This document shows positions 11,018 to 22,943 of a stretch of 64,000 nucleotides of DNA, piece by piece. Every line of letters begins with the position of its first letter. Position 1 is the first letter of the stretch. The DNA lies in the NCBI GenBank assembly GCA_026120185.1, contig JANUWF010002278.1, positions 1,580,501 to 1,644,500 on the forward strand, in the 5' to 3' direction. Source of the stretch: Voacanga thouarsii (Eukaryota > Streptophyta > Magnoliopsida > Gentianales > Apocynaceae). A model generated the notes under the pieces. The model was not told where the DNA came from and searched no databases. It saw nothing but the letters and a program-made list of their open reading frames with translations. A program made the position numbers and the translations under genes.

Positions 11018-14000
11018 CTATTTCAGCTTGGGATACTTCTGCTTAACCCATTCTTCCGACTCCCATATGGCATCCTGCGTGCCGTGATGCTCCCACTGAA
11101 TCTTAACCATCGGTATCTGTGTAATTTGGAGAGTTTTGACACTGCGGTCCAATATCTGCACAGGCTTTTCCACGTAGCTCAGGTCGGACTGCAGCACTAA
11201 CGGTTCATCATTCAGTACATGGCCGGGATCCGCATTATACTTCTTTAGTTGTGACACGTGAAACATATCATGGATACCCGTCAACCCATCTGGCAGGTCT
11301 AATCGGTAAGCTACTGGTCCGATTCTTTCCTTAATCGGAAACGGCCCCAAATATCTCGGATTCAACTTTTCGCCCTTCGGATGCTTCAAAATTCCCCTAT
11401 TCGGCGTCAGCTTCAAAAATACGCAGTCCCTGAATTGAAACTCTAATTCCCTTCTGCGGTTGTCCGCATAGCACTTCTGCCGGCTTTGAGCCGCCTTTAA
11501 CCTTTCCCGAATCAGTTTCACTTTATCTAACATTTCTTGGACACATCATCTTCCGACCAACTCCAACACAATGGTACTTAACACTTGCACCTATACAGAG
11601 CCTCATACGGTGCCATCCCGATCGAAGCTTGATAGCTGTTGTTATATGACAGCTCGGCATACGGTACACACTCGATCCATTTATCCCTAAAATCTAGGAC
11701 ACAAGCTCTCAACATATATTCTAATATTTGGATCACCCTTTCTGACTGCCTATCGGTCTGCGGATGCGCCGTCGTACTAAATTTCAAATTCGACCCTATT
11801 GTCTCCTGGAACTTTCCCCAAAAACAAGATGTAAACCTCGAGTCTCGGTCTGACACTATGCTCGAAGGCACTCCATGAAGTCGGACTACTTCTCGAACAT
11901 AAGTCTGAGCCAGCTTCTCCATGGAATCCCTCACCTTTACCAGGATGAAGTGGGCCGACTTGGTCAGCCGATCCACCACTACCCATATTACGTCCTTCTG
12001 GGTCTTTGACATGGGGAGTCCGGTGACAAAGTCCATAGTCACCTTCTTCCACTTCCATTCCGGTATTGGCAGTGCCTGCAATAGTCCTGCTGCATTCTTG
12101 TGCTCCGCTTTAACTTTCTGGCAGGTAAGACAGGTCGATACATACTTGACCACATCCCGCTTTAGTCCGGGCCACTAATATGCTCTCTTCAAATCCTCAT
12201 ACATCTTGACTTCCCCCGGATGAATGATGTACTTGCTCTTGTGTGCCTCCAAAATTCTGTCCTTCAATTGCTGCTCTCCGGGTACACACAATCGATCTCT
12301 GAAACGAAAAACTACCGCTTCATCCTGACAAAATTAACTGCCTGGCCGCTTAAGCTCCTTATTCTTGAAGAGTTGAAATTCGGTGTTATTTCGTTGAGTT
12401 TCTACAATTTCTCTCTTCAAATCTGGTGCCAATATCAATTTGCTGATGATAATTCTTTGATCTTGCACTTCCACCATTCTGTCTAACACATCCTGAACTG
12501 CTTGCATCTCCTGCACCTTCAGTCTGGCCATTCCAACTTTTCTGCTCAAGGCGTCTGCCACAACGTTGGCCTTCTCGGGATGGTAGTTGATCGGGCAACG
12601 GTATTCCTCCAAGAACTCCATCCATATTTGCAGCCTCAAGTTCAGATCATTTTAAGTGAAGATATACTTCAGACTCTTATGGTCGGTGAACACCTCATAT
12701 TCAGCTCCATACAAGTAGTGTCGCCTTTTCTTTAGGGCGAACACTATAGCTGCCTGCTCCAGATCATGAGTGGGGTAGTTCACCTCATGAGGTCATAACT
12801 TCCGAGATGCATAAGCAATCACTTTTCTGTCTTGCATCAACACTGCTCCCAGTCCCGCTTTCGAAGCGTCGGTGTACAGCGCGTAAGGTTTGCCTTCCTC
12901 CGGTAGACTCAATACCGGTGCTGTCATCAGTCTCTCCTTCAATTCTTGGAAAATTTTCTCACAATTTTCATTCTATACAAACATAACATCCTTTATCAAC
13001 AAATGGGTCATTGGCGATGCGAGCGTCGAAAATCCCTTGACAAACCTTCGGTAGTATCCAGCCAATCCCAAGAAACTCCGGATCTTGGTAATATTCCCTG
13101 GCTGCTTCCAACCTGACACCGTTTCAACCTTTGCCGGATCTACCTTGATACCTTCCTTGGTTACCACATGACTAAGGAATGCCACACTCTCTAGCCAGAA
13201 TTCGCACTTGTTGAACTTCGCGTATAGCTTATGCTCGCGCTGTTTCTCCAACACGAGCCTCAGAAGCTCTGCAAGCTCCTCCAGACTCTTGGAGTAAATC
13301 AAAATGTCGTCGATGAAGACTACCACAAACTTGTCCAGATATGGTCGGAATACTCGGTGCATCAGGTCCATAAATACTGCTGGGGCATTGGTCACCCCGA
13401 ACGGCATTACCACGAACTCGTAATGTCCATATCTGGTGTTGAAGGCTGTCTGGGGGATATCTTCCCCTCTTATCCGCACTTGGTAATATCCTTGTCTCAG
13501 ATCCAATTTGGAATAGCAACTGGATCCTTGTAGCTGATCAAATAGTTCGTCAATCAGGGGTAGGGGGTACTTGTTCTTATTCGTCAAATTGTTCAGCCCT
13601 CGGTAGTCGATACATAGCCTCAGGGTTTCATCCTTCTTCTTTACAAATAGCACAGGCGCTCCCCACGGCGACGTGCTCAGTCTAATATATCCTTGACCAA
13701 CTAGCTCCTCTAGCTACTCTTTCAACTCTTTCAGCTCTGCCGGTGCCATCCAGTATGGCGTCCGCGATACTAGTTCTGCTCCGGGAACTAAGTCTATGGT
13801 GAATTCCACTTCTCGACTAGGAGATAGAGAATCAAGCTCAGTCGGAAACACATCGGGAAAATATTTTACCACTTTCGTGTCTTCCAGAGTGCACTGGTCC
13901 TTCGGTTTGTTCATCACGTAAGCCAGATAACCTTAACATCCTTGCCTCAATAATTTCCGGGCCTTAGCCCCTGCAATCAAGTACTTCAGTTCTTTCACCT

Positions 14001-15549
14001 TTTTGCCATTGAATTCCAATACATCATAACCCGGCCTGACGAATTGGACTGACTTATTTTTACAGTCTACCCTAGCGCCATGTTTGGCTAACCAGTCTAT
14101 TCCCAGAATCAAGTCATAATCCTCAATGTCTAACATAATCAAATCTCCCTCTAGGTTTTCTCTCCCTACATTAATCTTACAATCCTTCACATACCAATCC
14201 TCTTGCGACATCTTCCCCAAAGGTGTGCTTACTTCTAAAAAGAAAGGTAGCTCCATTCCATCCCAACCCAAATGACATGCACATAACTTGTTTACAAAGG
14301 AATGAGTAGAGCCAGGATAAATCAAAGCATTAACGGAACGTCCTTAAATAGTGAATTTACCCTCAACCACCACTGCATCAGCCCCAACTTTCTCTCTGTT
14401 AAGGGCAAACACCTTTGCCTTCACTTGCGGCTTCGGTACTCCACTCCCAGATGTTCCCGTGGTGTTGGCTCGGTTGTGTCCCGGGTTCTGAGCCGGGTTT
14501 CCTTGCACGACGTGGTGCAATTTGGGGCAGGTGTTCCTCAGGTGGTTCGGGTCACCACAGTGATAGCATTTCTTTTCACCACCCTTAGACCAACAATTTC
14601 TCTCGGTATGGCCCTTTCTTCCATACTGTCTGCATGATGGGAGATTCGGGGCAGGTCCACTTGGTGTTGTCTGGGCTTGCTTTCCCCGGCTCTACCATTG
14701 ATGATTGGTCGGGCGCTTGTGTGGTTGCGGTCTCGGGAAATGTCCCTGCGGCTGCCTTGGCGGCTGGAAAGGCTTGGCCGCCATCCTGCTGTTGTCCTCA
14801 TTCTCCGTGCGAGTAGCTGCGTCCACAGCCCGCGAATAAGTTGTCGGTGGAGTAGGTGCCAATACTCTCCTCAGTTCCGGTCTCAGTCCCTTAACGAACT
14901 GCCTCTTCCTGTTCTGCTCGGTGTCGACCAATCTTCGGCAGTATTTGGACAATTGAATGAATCGCGCCGCATATTGAGCCACTGACATGCTTCCCTGTCT
15001 CAGATTCTGAAATTCATCCTCTCACTTTTCCATAATCCACTGAGGGATGTACTCCGTCCTAAAGGCTTCAACGAAACTGGACCACGTCTATTCTTGCTCA
15101 TCCATCTCCCAGTCGTCTTAAACCCGCTGCCACCATGCCTGAGCTGGTCCTCTCAATCGAAAAGCTGCAAACTTCACCATCTGCTCCTTAACATACTGGA
15201 GCGTTGCGAAAATGTCCTCCATTTGCTCAACCCATTGTTCAGTCTTCTGATCTTGTTCGACTTCTCCCATAAAGACGGGCAATTGAAATTTCAAAAACCT
15301 CTCTAAGGCCTCATCTTCCCCACTATGTTTCATTCGCTCGGTCAGCGTTTGAAGAATCTCGGTCATCTTACTGAATGCCTGGCCCATTGACACATCAACC
15401 GGGACATCGGACCCCATTCCCATTTCTGGATCACTTTGTCCATTACCCGGATTGGGCGATTGCATCTGTTCAGTTTCAACTTCCGGTGCTATGGGGTCTA
15501 CCTCCGGAATCCTTCTGGCTGAAGAAGCTGCATGTCGCTTGGGTGCCAT
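11018..15549 (-). pseudogene. Tekay-type gag-pol, copy 2 (inactivated)
   Basis: This is the better preserved of the two gag-pol copies. The start ATG at 15547-15549 opens MAPKRHAAS. Gag is followed by two zinc knuckles: CRQYGRKGHTERNC, with Tyr where the second Cys is expected, and an intact CYHCGDPNHLRNTC. Protease carries YPGSTHS with Tyr in place of the catalytic Asp (14317-14319). RT is at about 13750-13220 with FIDD near 13305-13318. RNase H, integrase (SDRDSRF, QSERVIQ) and a GPF segment follow, then a chromodomain at about 11185-11021 that ends in a stop. TAA at 12652-12654 and TAG at 12175-12177 are shared with copy 1. A net loss of about 25 bases near 11540 shifts frame. Non-functional as it stands. 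Confidence 0.93.
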
Positions 15550-15808
15550 TCTATACCATACCCCAATTGTTAAGTGCATGCATTCCAGTATCAAACCATT
15601 TTAGTAGTGCATGCATACATGGCCAAGTATAAGTAGGAAGAAATCAGATGCAACTTATTTAAAAGATTGCTAAAAAATTTTGATTTCAAAAATTGACTTG
15701 CATAAATCCGAAGGTGTGAACAGAACATAGAATTGGAAATCTTTGACAAACTAGTTCTCAAAAGACAACAAATAAATAATCATCCAAAACAAAATAACTC
15801 CTAACTCG

Positions 15809-16306
15809 CTAATCCTCATCAGAACCCTCATCATCAGCCTCATATAACCAACCCCTAGTGTTCTTGGAAAAATCTACCCCATCCCTGCTAGCAAATCCCT
15901 CCATGGGCTCCTTCCCAGGGCGCTTGGAATTCTCCCCAGGTTCCCTTCGGCTGGAAGAAGGAAGAAAAAAAGACCTAGGCGGAGACATATAGTCTATCTC
16001 CCCCGGGTCATCGCTATCTGTTGCTAAGTCCACCTTGGGATTAGGAGGGTGGGGTCCAGGCCCCACTATCATCACCTCATCCTCACAATCAGAGCTTATG
16101 TCTATCACCAGAATTGGAGGTGGCTCAAGGATCTGGACCTCATCCTCACTGCTATCCTCCATAGGGTTAATCTCATCATCACTGTTATCCACCATAGGGA
16201 CAACTGGATGAGGGGCAGGCTGGGAAACTGGAAAGTCCTCTGGGTCTAGATAGTAAAGCGAGTTCCACTACTGCCCTTTTATCGCGGTCCTAAGCAGTCT
16301 AACCAT
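15809..16306 (-). pseudogene. Acidic leader ORF, Tekay copy 2 (nonsense-broken)
   Basis: It is homologous to 6036-6533 and in the same place between primer site and gag. The start ATG at 16304-16306 is kept, but a TAG replaces one Gln codon of the N-terminal KGQQW segment. From the Met at 16195 the frame is open for 128 codons and keeps VIDISSDCEDE, the SUMO-interaction-like core, and the acidic C-terminus. Confidence 0.7.
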
Positions 16307-16392
16307 CCTACTGCATCAACAAGATAGGTTAGATGAAGATTTAAACTTAAATCAATAGAATATATATCATCAATATTTGCCAATAACCTAGT

Positions 16393-16403
16393 CTCTGATA
16401 CCA
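16393..16403 (-). promoter_or_regulatory. Primer-binding site (initiator tRNA-Met), Tekay copy 2
   Basis: The minus strand reads TGGTATCAGAG two bases after the LTR end, identical to the site at 6620-6630. It sets the inner boundary of LTR 3. Confidence 0.88.
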
Positions 16404-16948
16404 CATCTAACACCCCGCTATCTAGGCCCGCTAGGGCTGGGGATGTCATCCCGTCCAAAGGACAAGGGGTCTTTATAACTAGGTCATACAAATAAAATAG
16501 CGGAAATAAATGATACTTGAACTTAAATATTTATTACATCCCAAAATAAACATCTATCCAAAATAAATCCAAGAATACCAAAAACAAATTCATAATAAAA
16601 ATTCATCCACTCTCATCTCTCCATAACTTTACACAAACATAAATCATCATAAATCTTCCAAAGCGGGTATAATCTAGCTACTCGTCCCCACAGCAGAACC
16701 GACATAAAAACATGGTAAAAAGATGGTGAGATAGAAATCTCAGTAAGTCCGTGTGTGTTTACATGTCAGGTGAAAACATTTCGTGAATGCAAATTATAAA
16801 ATTCTTTATAAGAGATCACTGGCAAGCAACAAACATCTGTAAAAAACAAGAGTGGTGTTTTGGCATTTCCGGCCATACATAATTTATAAAATCAACCACT
16901 CAAAAGAAAAGATTACGTGTTACCACACGTTGGGCCCCATAACCAAAT

Positions 16949-17032
16949 GGTCAGCATGCCATACTTTGTGCATACCGCCGGTCAGAATGCCGCACTTTGT
17001 GTAGACTGAAAAAAGTAGGTAATCGGCCTACT
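16949..17032 (-). repeat. Direct repeats plus hairpin in Tekay LTR 3
   Basis: Same module as at 7176-7259: two direct repeats with the TGCCRYACTTTGTG core, then AGTAGG/CCTACT arms at 17014-17032. The arms are intact although the repeats have point changes. Confidence 0.7.
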
Positions 17033-18752
17033 GAGCAAGATACTCCTCCTTCTCTATACCTAAACAACAATCGGGTGTCCATTCCAGCATAACACAGTCA
17101 CTTGACTGAAGAGAACACTGCTAGCTCGGACCGGCACGACCTACTGGACTGACGTCCTATCCGGGAAGGACTCACCCCTCAGAGGTGGCCACCTACTAAG
17201 AGACTTACCCTAACCCCTTAAAGACTAGTCTTAGTAGTCCACCCTTATTGAGTACTCAACCTAACGTATCCTACTTGGGAAAAATGAACAAACATAGTTC
17301 CACTTGAACATGGCAAATAAAGGGTTTCCAAAATCATTGTCAAAAACAGTTTCAGAAAGAGTTCCGAGATTGAGTAAATCTACTTGATAAATTTTAAATA
17401 ATTCATTTGACGGAAATAAAATAGGAGACAACCCTCAATTGTCTTTACAAAAATGAGTGTCCATGCACTCTACATTTGGCTTGCCATAATTAAACCTTTT
17501 TTAACAATCAGGTTTTATGCAGGAGCTTACCTAATTCTTGTTCACAACAACAAGGTCCCCAACAGCTGACCTAACCCCACATGGGCAAATATATATCACA
17601 ATCAATTCCAAGCTACAATCCACTTCCTCAATTTTAAATCAACTCCTCCTACTACTAACATGATCCTACTATCCCAAGCTTTAAGGCCAAACAATACATA
17701 AATAGGGTTGTAGGTTGAGCCTAATTTGATATTTAAAATAATTAATGGTTTGAGAAATAATTTCTAATAAGTTGAAGGTTTAAATCTTGCTTGGGAAATT
17801 TTTGAGTTTATTTGCTCAAGAGTCCTAGGTAGTAATAAGTTAAATAATGATTTAATAATAGTTTAGTTGTTAGAAAATAATTGGTTGCTAAAACTAGTTG
17901 AGATTAAATTTAATGAGTCTTGCTTGGAAAATAATAAGTAAACTTTTAAAAATGGATTTGATTTAATAAATATTTTACTAATTATAATTATTTCCATAAA
18001 AGGCTTCAATTGATTTCTTTATTTTAAATAATATTTATTTATTTTATTTTCTAGCAAAATTATTATTTATTTGACCAAAATATCCTCTATGTATATAATA
18101 ATCCAAATCTACCCTTCCTAGGGTTTTTTCGACATTTACTAGGAAAATTTTATATCATTAAATATTTTATTTATGAAATAAAATTAGTTTAGGGACAACT
18201 AGATCATGGTCAAATTTCTATGGCTAACCACAATCAAGAACATATGCAATCCTTCCATTCATCAAATCATCCAAATCATGCACATAAGCATAGATCTAAA
18301 TTTATTAAGACATGATCTAACCTCTACTACCATAAATATGATCATGGCTTCAATAATCTAACATGCATATAAATCCTATTCACCAAAGGTGACATAATCT
18401 CTAGCATGCTTTATCTCAAGTACTTCATGCATCAAACCTCAAATCATCACACAATCAACCAAAATATTCCTTCCATGCATAAATCCCATCTCCTTGACAA
18501 TCATACACATATTCATGCTTCAATAATACATACTCAAATCCTATCACCATCCACCCACTATCAACATCATCCTAGAGACATGATTCTAGAGTTTAAAATA
18601 AGGATTGAAGGGACGTACTTGATCGATGAATGCTTTGAAGCAGTTTAGAATAGATCTCAACTCCTTGATGCCTAACTTTGTCCAAAGGAGATGGCGAAAA
18701 CATGGTCATGGGGAAAAGGAGCCATCCGGCCAAGAAAGGGAGGTTTTCAACC

Positions 18753-18754
<2 letters not shown>

Positions 18755-18794
<40 letters not shown>
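18755..18794. repeat. (GA)n microsatellite
   Basis: A pure GA run of about 20 units inside LTR 3, longer than the run at the same place in LTR 2. Confidence 0.95.
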
Positions 18795-18798
<4 letters not shown>

Positions 18799-20424
18799 AA
18801 ACCATTAGCATGTTTATACACATAGGTTCTCATTAGAGATTAAGATTGGAGGAGATGAAGTTGTTAGAATAAATTTACCTTCAAGGTGTTCTTGTCCTTC
18901 ACAGAAATTTCTAGTTTTGATCCGAAGTAGCAAGATGATTTGTGGAGTTTGATGTTAAGAATGGGGTTGAAGGACTCACGGCAGTGAGTAGGTCAAATCT
19001 GGAAGTTTTAGAGAGGATTTGAGATGGTTTGGAGGGGTATTAGGTGAAGGAAAGAGGTAGGTGTTCTTGGTGTAGTGTGTGTGTTCTTGGAGGTTGAAAC
19101 AATTCGAGAGATTGGATTTGTGTAGCTGCCGAAATTCTGTGAGAGCTAGGGCTGGCTGAATTTATGTAATGTTTAGGAAGTTGTTTCTCTGATTTGGAAG
19201 GGAAAAGGAAAGGTTAGTTGTTACAATCCTGGAAGAATATTTTTAGGAAGTGAATTTGGAAACAAAATATTCCAAGAAAATCTTGATTGTTGGAGAGTTT
19301 TGGAAGTCTGCCATGGCCGACTGTTTGAGCAGAATTTCGGTGGGATTAATGCTGGTTTATGGAAGCTTATGGTGGCCGAAAGTAGGGTGCTCAATGGTGA
19401 AGAAGAAGTCTGGTTATTTGGGGAATGCATTATGGAAAGTTGCTAAACAAAGGTGGCTGGAATTTTGGAAATCAAGCAAGCATAATTGTAGGGATTTGTT
19501 GGAGAGATTTTCGGACAGCCATTGCTGAATTTCGTGCAGAAGCTTAAGGGAAAAAATGGAGCTCTGTTACTGGAGGTTTAAGGAAGGTTTATGCAGAACA
19601 ATGGTGGTGTTTCGGCTGGAAGAAGATTAGGAAACAAAGCTAGAAAATTTTCCTGCATTGAATTTCGCTGGGAAAAAATTTTCTGGACAGATTTTCGACT
19701 GCCATTTCTAGCTAACATACAGAGAATTTGAAGGGGAATTTCGGGGGTATTCAAGGCTATTTTCCAGCCTTCTTCATGGAGGAAAAACATGGCTAAGGTG
19801 CTGCAAAAAATGTGGAAGAAAATAACTTGGTTTTGGACTCTCAAAGTGGCGATTTGTACAGGAATTTTTCCTGTTGTTGCTCCAGCTTTGAGCAGTCCGA
19901 AAATGGGCAAGAAATTCATATTGCAAACTGGTCCTAAGGACCATTTTTTTGGCAGCATTTGGGAGAGAATGTTAGCTAAGAAACTCGACACTTTCAAGGC
20001 ATAATAAGTTGGAAAATTTCAGCTCATTCCAAGAAAGAAGATGAACTAGGTAGAGTGAATTTTCCGCAAGCTCATTAGAGGGATTTTTTTCCTCTTAGAA
20101 TTTCCCACAACTTTTCCACAATTTTCAGACCATAAGAAGTATTTTACTAAGACATTTTGATCCTACAAGATCACAACACTTTACTGAAATTTCTGGAAAG
20201 AAAATGGCTAGAATCAGTTGATCAAACTAATGAGTTGAGAATTAAGGAAAATCAAAGATCAAGGTAAAATGAATTCCCTTTAGGAAATTCGAGTAGGGTA
20301 AGGGAGTAGAATGAGGTTACGCCTAACATGTCTCTCTTTGGACATCATCCCTACCTTACTCCAAGCTCATAAGGCCGAAATTATTGTTCCCCGAGCAAAA
20401 AATAAAATTTAATCAAGCTAAAGC

Positions 20425-20495
20425 TTCTATGATGGAATTCGAACCCAAGACCTCAAGAATTGATTCCAAAGCTCTAACTACTAAACCACAACAAC
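20425..20495 (-). other. tRNA-like module in Tekay LTR 3
   Basis: The minus strand keeps GTTGTTGTGGTTTAG and the GGTTCGAATTCC T-arm/B-box at the same spacing as LTR 2. One change in the D-loop region (TAGTTAGAGC) weakens the A-box. Confidence 0.6.
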
Positions 20496-20728
20496 TCTTG
20501 TTGTTATTTTCACTAGAAATTTAATTTCTATTTAATCCTCAAGCTATCTTCCGATTTTCACCTCATGCAAAAATTATTATTTTGCCCTTCTCACTCAATA
20601 CTCACCAACAATGCTTCAAGACAATAAAACTCATATCCAAAGCACATAAAAATATATTAAATCATGAAATAAGGCATGATATGCATCCCAACCCCCTTAC
20701 TCTAAGGTTGGTCTTGACTTGGGTTTCA

Positions 20729-22920
20729 TAGTATCTTAGTTAAATACACCTGGGACTTCTTAGCAAAACGGGGTAGCTGAGTGAAGAAAAAGAACTTTGA
20801 TGAAAATGGTCAGAAGTATGATGAATCTTGTGTCTCTTCTATTTTCTTTGTAGGGGTTTGCCTTAAAACCATAGCATATATTTTGAACTTGGTGCCTTCC
20901 AAATCAGTACTAGGACAACCTATGAAATGTGAATTGGACGAAAGCCCAGTTTGAACCGTCTCAAGATATGGGATTGTTTAGCTTATGTGCTGACTAAAGG
21001 AAGTAAGCTAGAACCAAGATCAGAGTTATGCTACTTGGTTTGGTACGAAAAAGGAACAAGAGGTGGATATTTCTATTATCCTTAAGAGCATAAAGTAATT
21101 GTTAGTACTAATGCTAGATACTTAGAGGATGAACAAGTTACCTCCACTACTGGTTCAAGTCGAATAGAGTTAGAAAAGAAGTTAGCCACTGATTCAACTT
21201 TAAGTACTTCTAACACCCCAATCGAGGATTAAAGAGAACACTACCAGATATTCCTATAAAAACTGAGCCTCATTGTAGTGGAAGGATCACAAAAGTTCCA
21301 GAAAGGTAGACCAGAGAGATCTATGATCTAGTCTCTGATCATCAGGAACAAGTCCCACTAGATACAAAGAGGCCATTGTTGATGATGATGTAGACATATG
21401 GCAGCTAGCCATGAATGCTGAGATTGAGTCTATGCACCTCAATCGCGTCTGGGATCTTGTAACTTCATCTGATGAAATAAAACCTATTGGGTGTAAGTGG
21501 GTATACAAGTAGAAGAGAGGTGCGGATGGAAAGGTTGAAACCTATAAAGCAAGGTTGGTTACTAAAGGTTATACTTAGAAAGAATGATCGATTATGAGGA
21601 AACCTTTTCACAGTAGCTATGCTTAAGTGTATCTGAATTCTCTTAGCCATCGCATGTCATTATGACAATGAGATATGGCAAATGGATGTCAAGATAACAT
21701 TCTTAAATGGCTATCTTAGCAAAGGCATTTATATGTCCCAACTAGAAGATTTTGTTACTAAATGTCAAGAACAAATGGTCTGTAAGCATAAGATGTCCAT
21801 CTATGGACTTAAGCAAGGGTCACAAGCATGGAACATATGTTTTGACCAAACTGTAAGAGCTTATGGTTTCATTCAAAACGTGGATGAATAATGTGTGTAT
21901 AGGAAATCAGACAGTGACAAAGTGATTTTCTTGGTACTTTATGTAGATAACATTATGCTCATTGAAAATGATGTAGGGACATTGCCATCCGTTAAGGTTT
22001 TGCTATCTATTTAATTTAGCATAAAAGACATAGGAGAAGCTAGCTACATTCTAGGTATTAAGCTTCTTAGGGATAGGATGTAGAGAATGCTAAGGTTATC
22101 CTAGTCTACTTAAATTGACAAGATATTAGTCAAGTACAACATTGATCAATGTAAATGGGCTATTATACCCTTTAGAGATTGATTATCCGTATCTTCCAAG
22201 CAGTGTCCTTAAACACACGATGACGAGCAAAAAATGAGCAGGATCCCTTATACTTCAGCTGTGCGAAGTCTCATGTATGCTATACTTTATATTTGGCCAG
22301 ATATCTGCTTTGCAGTAAGCATGGTTAATAGATATCGGTTAAACCCAGGGGAAGATCACTGGCAAGCCGTAAAGCATTTACTAAAATATCTCCGAGGAAT
22401 AAGAGATTATATACTTTTATGTAGAGCTGATGATTTCATTCTTACCGGTTACACAGACTCAGACTTCTAGATGGATACAAATGAAAGAAAGTCCACTAGT
22501 GGATGTCTTCACTTTGTCTGGAGAAGCTATCTTATAGAGAATTATTAAGCAATCTTGCATAATTGATTCTATCATGAAAGTTGAGTACATTGCAGCTTCA
22601 GAAGCTTCTAAAGAAGCTGTATTACTCCAGCAGTTCCTCACAGAACTTGGAGTAGTACCGCACATGGATAGGCTAGTCACGATTTCCTGTGACAACTCTG
22701 GAGGAATGTCATAATGCAAGGAACCTCAAAACCATAGGAAGTCCAAGCATATATAGAAGAAGTATCATTTCACCCGGGAGTTCATCTAGAAATGGGTATT
22801 GGGGTCGATCAGATTTCCACTGACAACAATCTGGCGGATTCCTTTACAAAGCCTTTAATAGAAAAAGTGTTTCACAGACACTTAGATGTCATAGGAGTGG
22901 GCACTTATGAACTTTCTTAG
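20729..22920 (+). pseudogene. Copia element A pol, 3' part (integrase, RT, RNase H)
   Basis: This is a decayed Ty1/copia polyprotein on the plus strand, beginning abruptly inside the integrase because the Tekay array is inserted at 20728. The integrase C-terminal region runs to about 21200. RT covers about 21400-22080, with IKPIGCKWVYK, then WQMDVKITFLNGYL, and YVDN near 21940-21954 where YVDD is expected. The RNase H-side region covers 22230-22900, with TSAVRSLMYA, TDSDF and TDNNLADSFTKPL, ending in a stop at 22920. Many in-frame stops and frameshifts make it non-coding. Gag and the 5' LTR would lie left of the window beyond the Tekay array. Confidence 0.9.
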
Positions 22921-22943
22921 TCTTTGTAGTGAAAGTGAGAGAT

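Larger units (their letters stand above)
1..20728 (-). mobile_element. Tekay/Del-type chromovirus tandem array (LTR-INT-LTR-INT-LTR)
   Basis: Three copies of one long LTR alternate with two copies of one internal region, all on the minus strand. The LTR copies are 1-1173 (cut by the window edge), 6633-10969 and 16406-20728; the internal copies are 1174-6632 and 10970-16405. LTRs start TGAAACCC on the minus strand after a purine tract. Each internal region begins with a Met-tRNA primer site and ends with a chromodomain, which places the element in the Tekay/Del branch of Ty3/gypsy chromoviruses. The right end abuts copia integrase sequence at 20729, so the array sits inside copia element A. 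The left target-site duplicate lies outside the window. Both gag-pol copies are dead. The arrangement is what unequal recombination between LTRs would give; insertion of a dimer is an alternative. Confidence 0.9.
16406..20728 (-). repeat. Tekay LTR 3 (5' LTR of internal copy 2)
   Basis: A full LTR of about 4.32 kb. Its start (minus TGAAACCC) is at 20728, where homology to the other LTRs stops and copia integrase sequence begins. It carries the hairpin/direct-repeat module (16949-17032), a long GA run, the tRNA-like module (20425-20495) and an uninterrupted 139-codon minus frame at 19578-19997. Confidence 0.9.

Noticed and set aside
1..20728. Assembly duplication as the cause of the tandem Tekay copies
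   Set aside because: The copies differ at many scattered sites, with distinct stops and indels, so they are real separate sequences, although junction accuracy still depends on the assembly.
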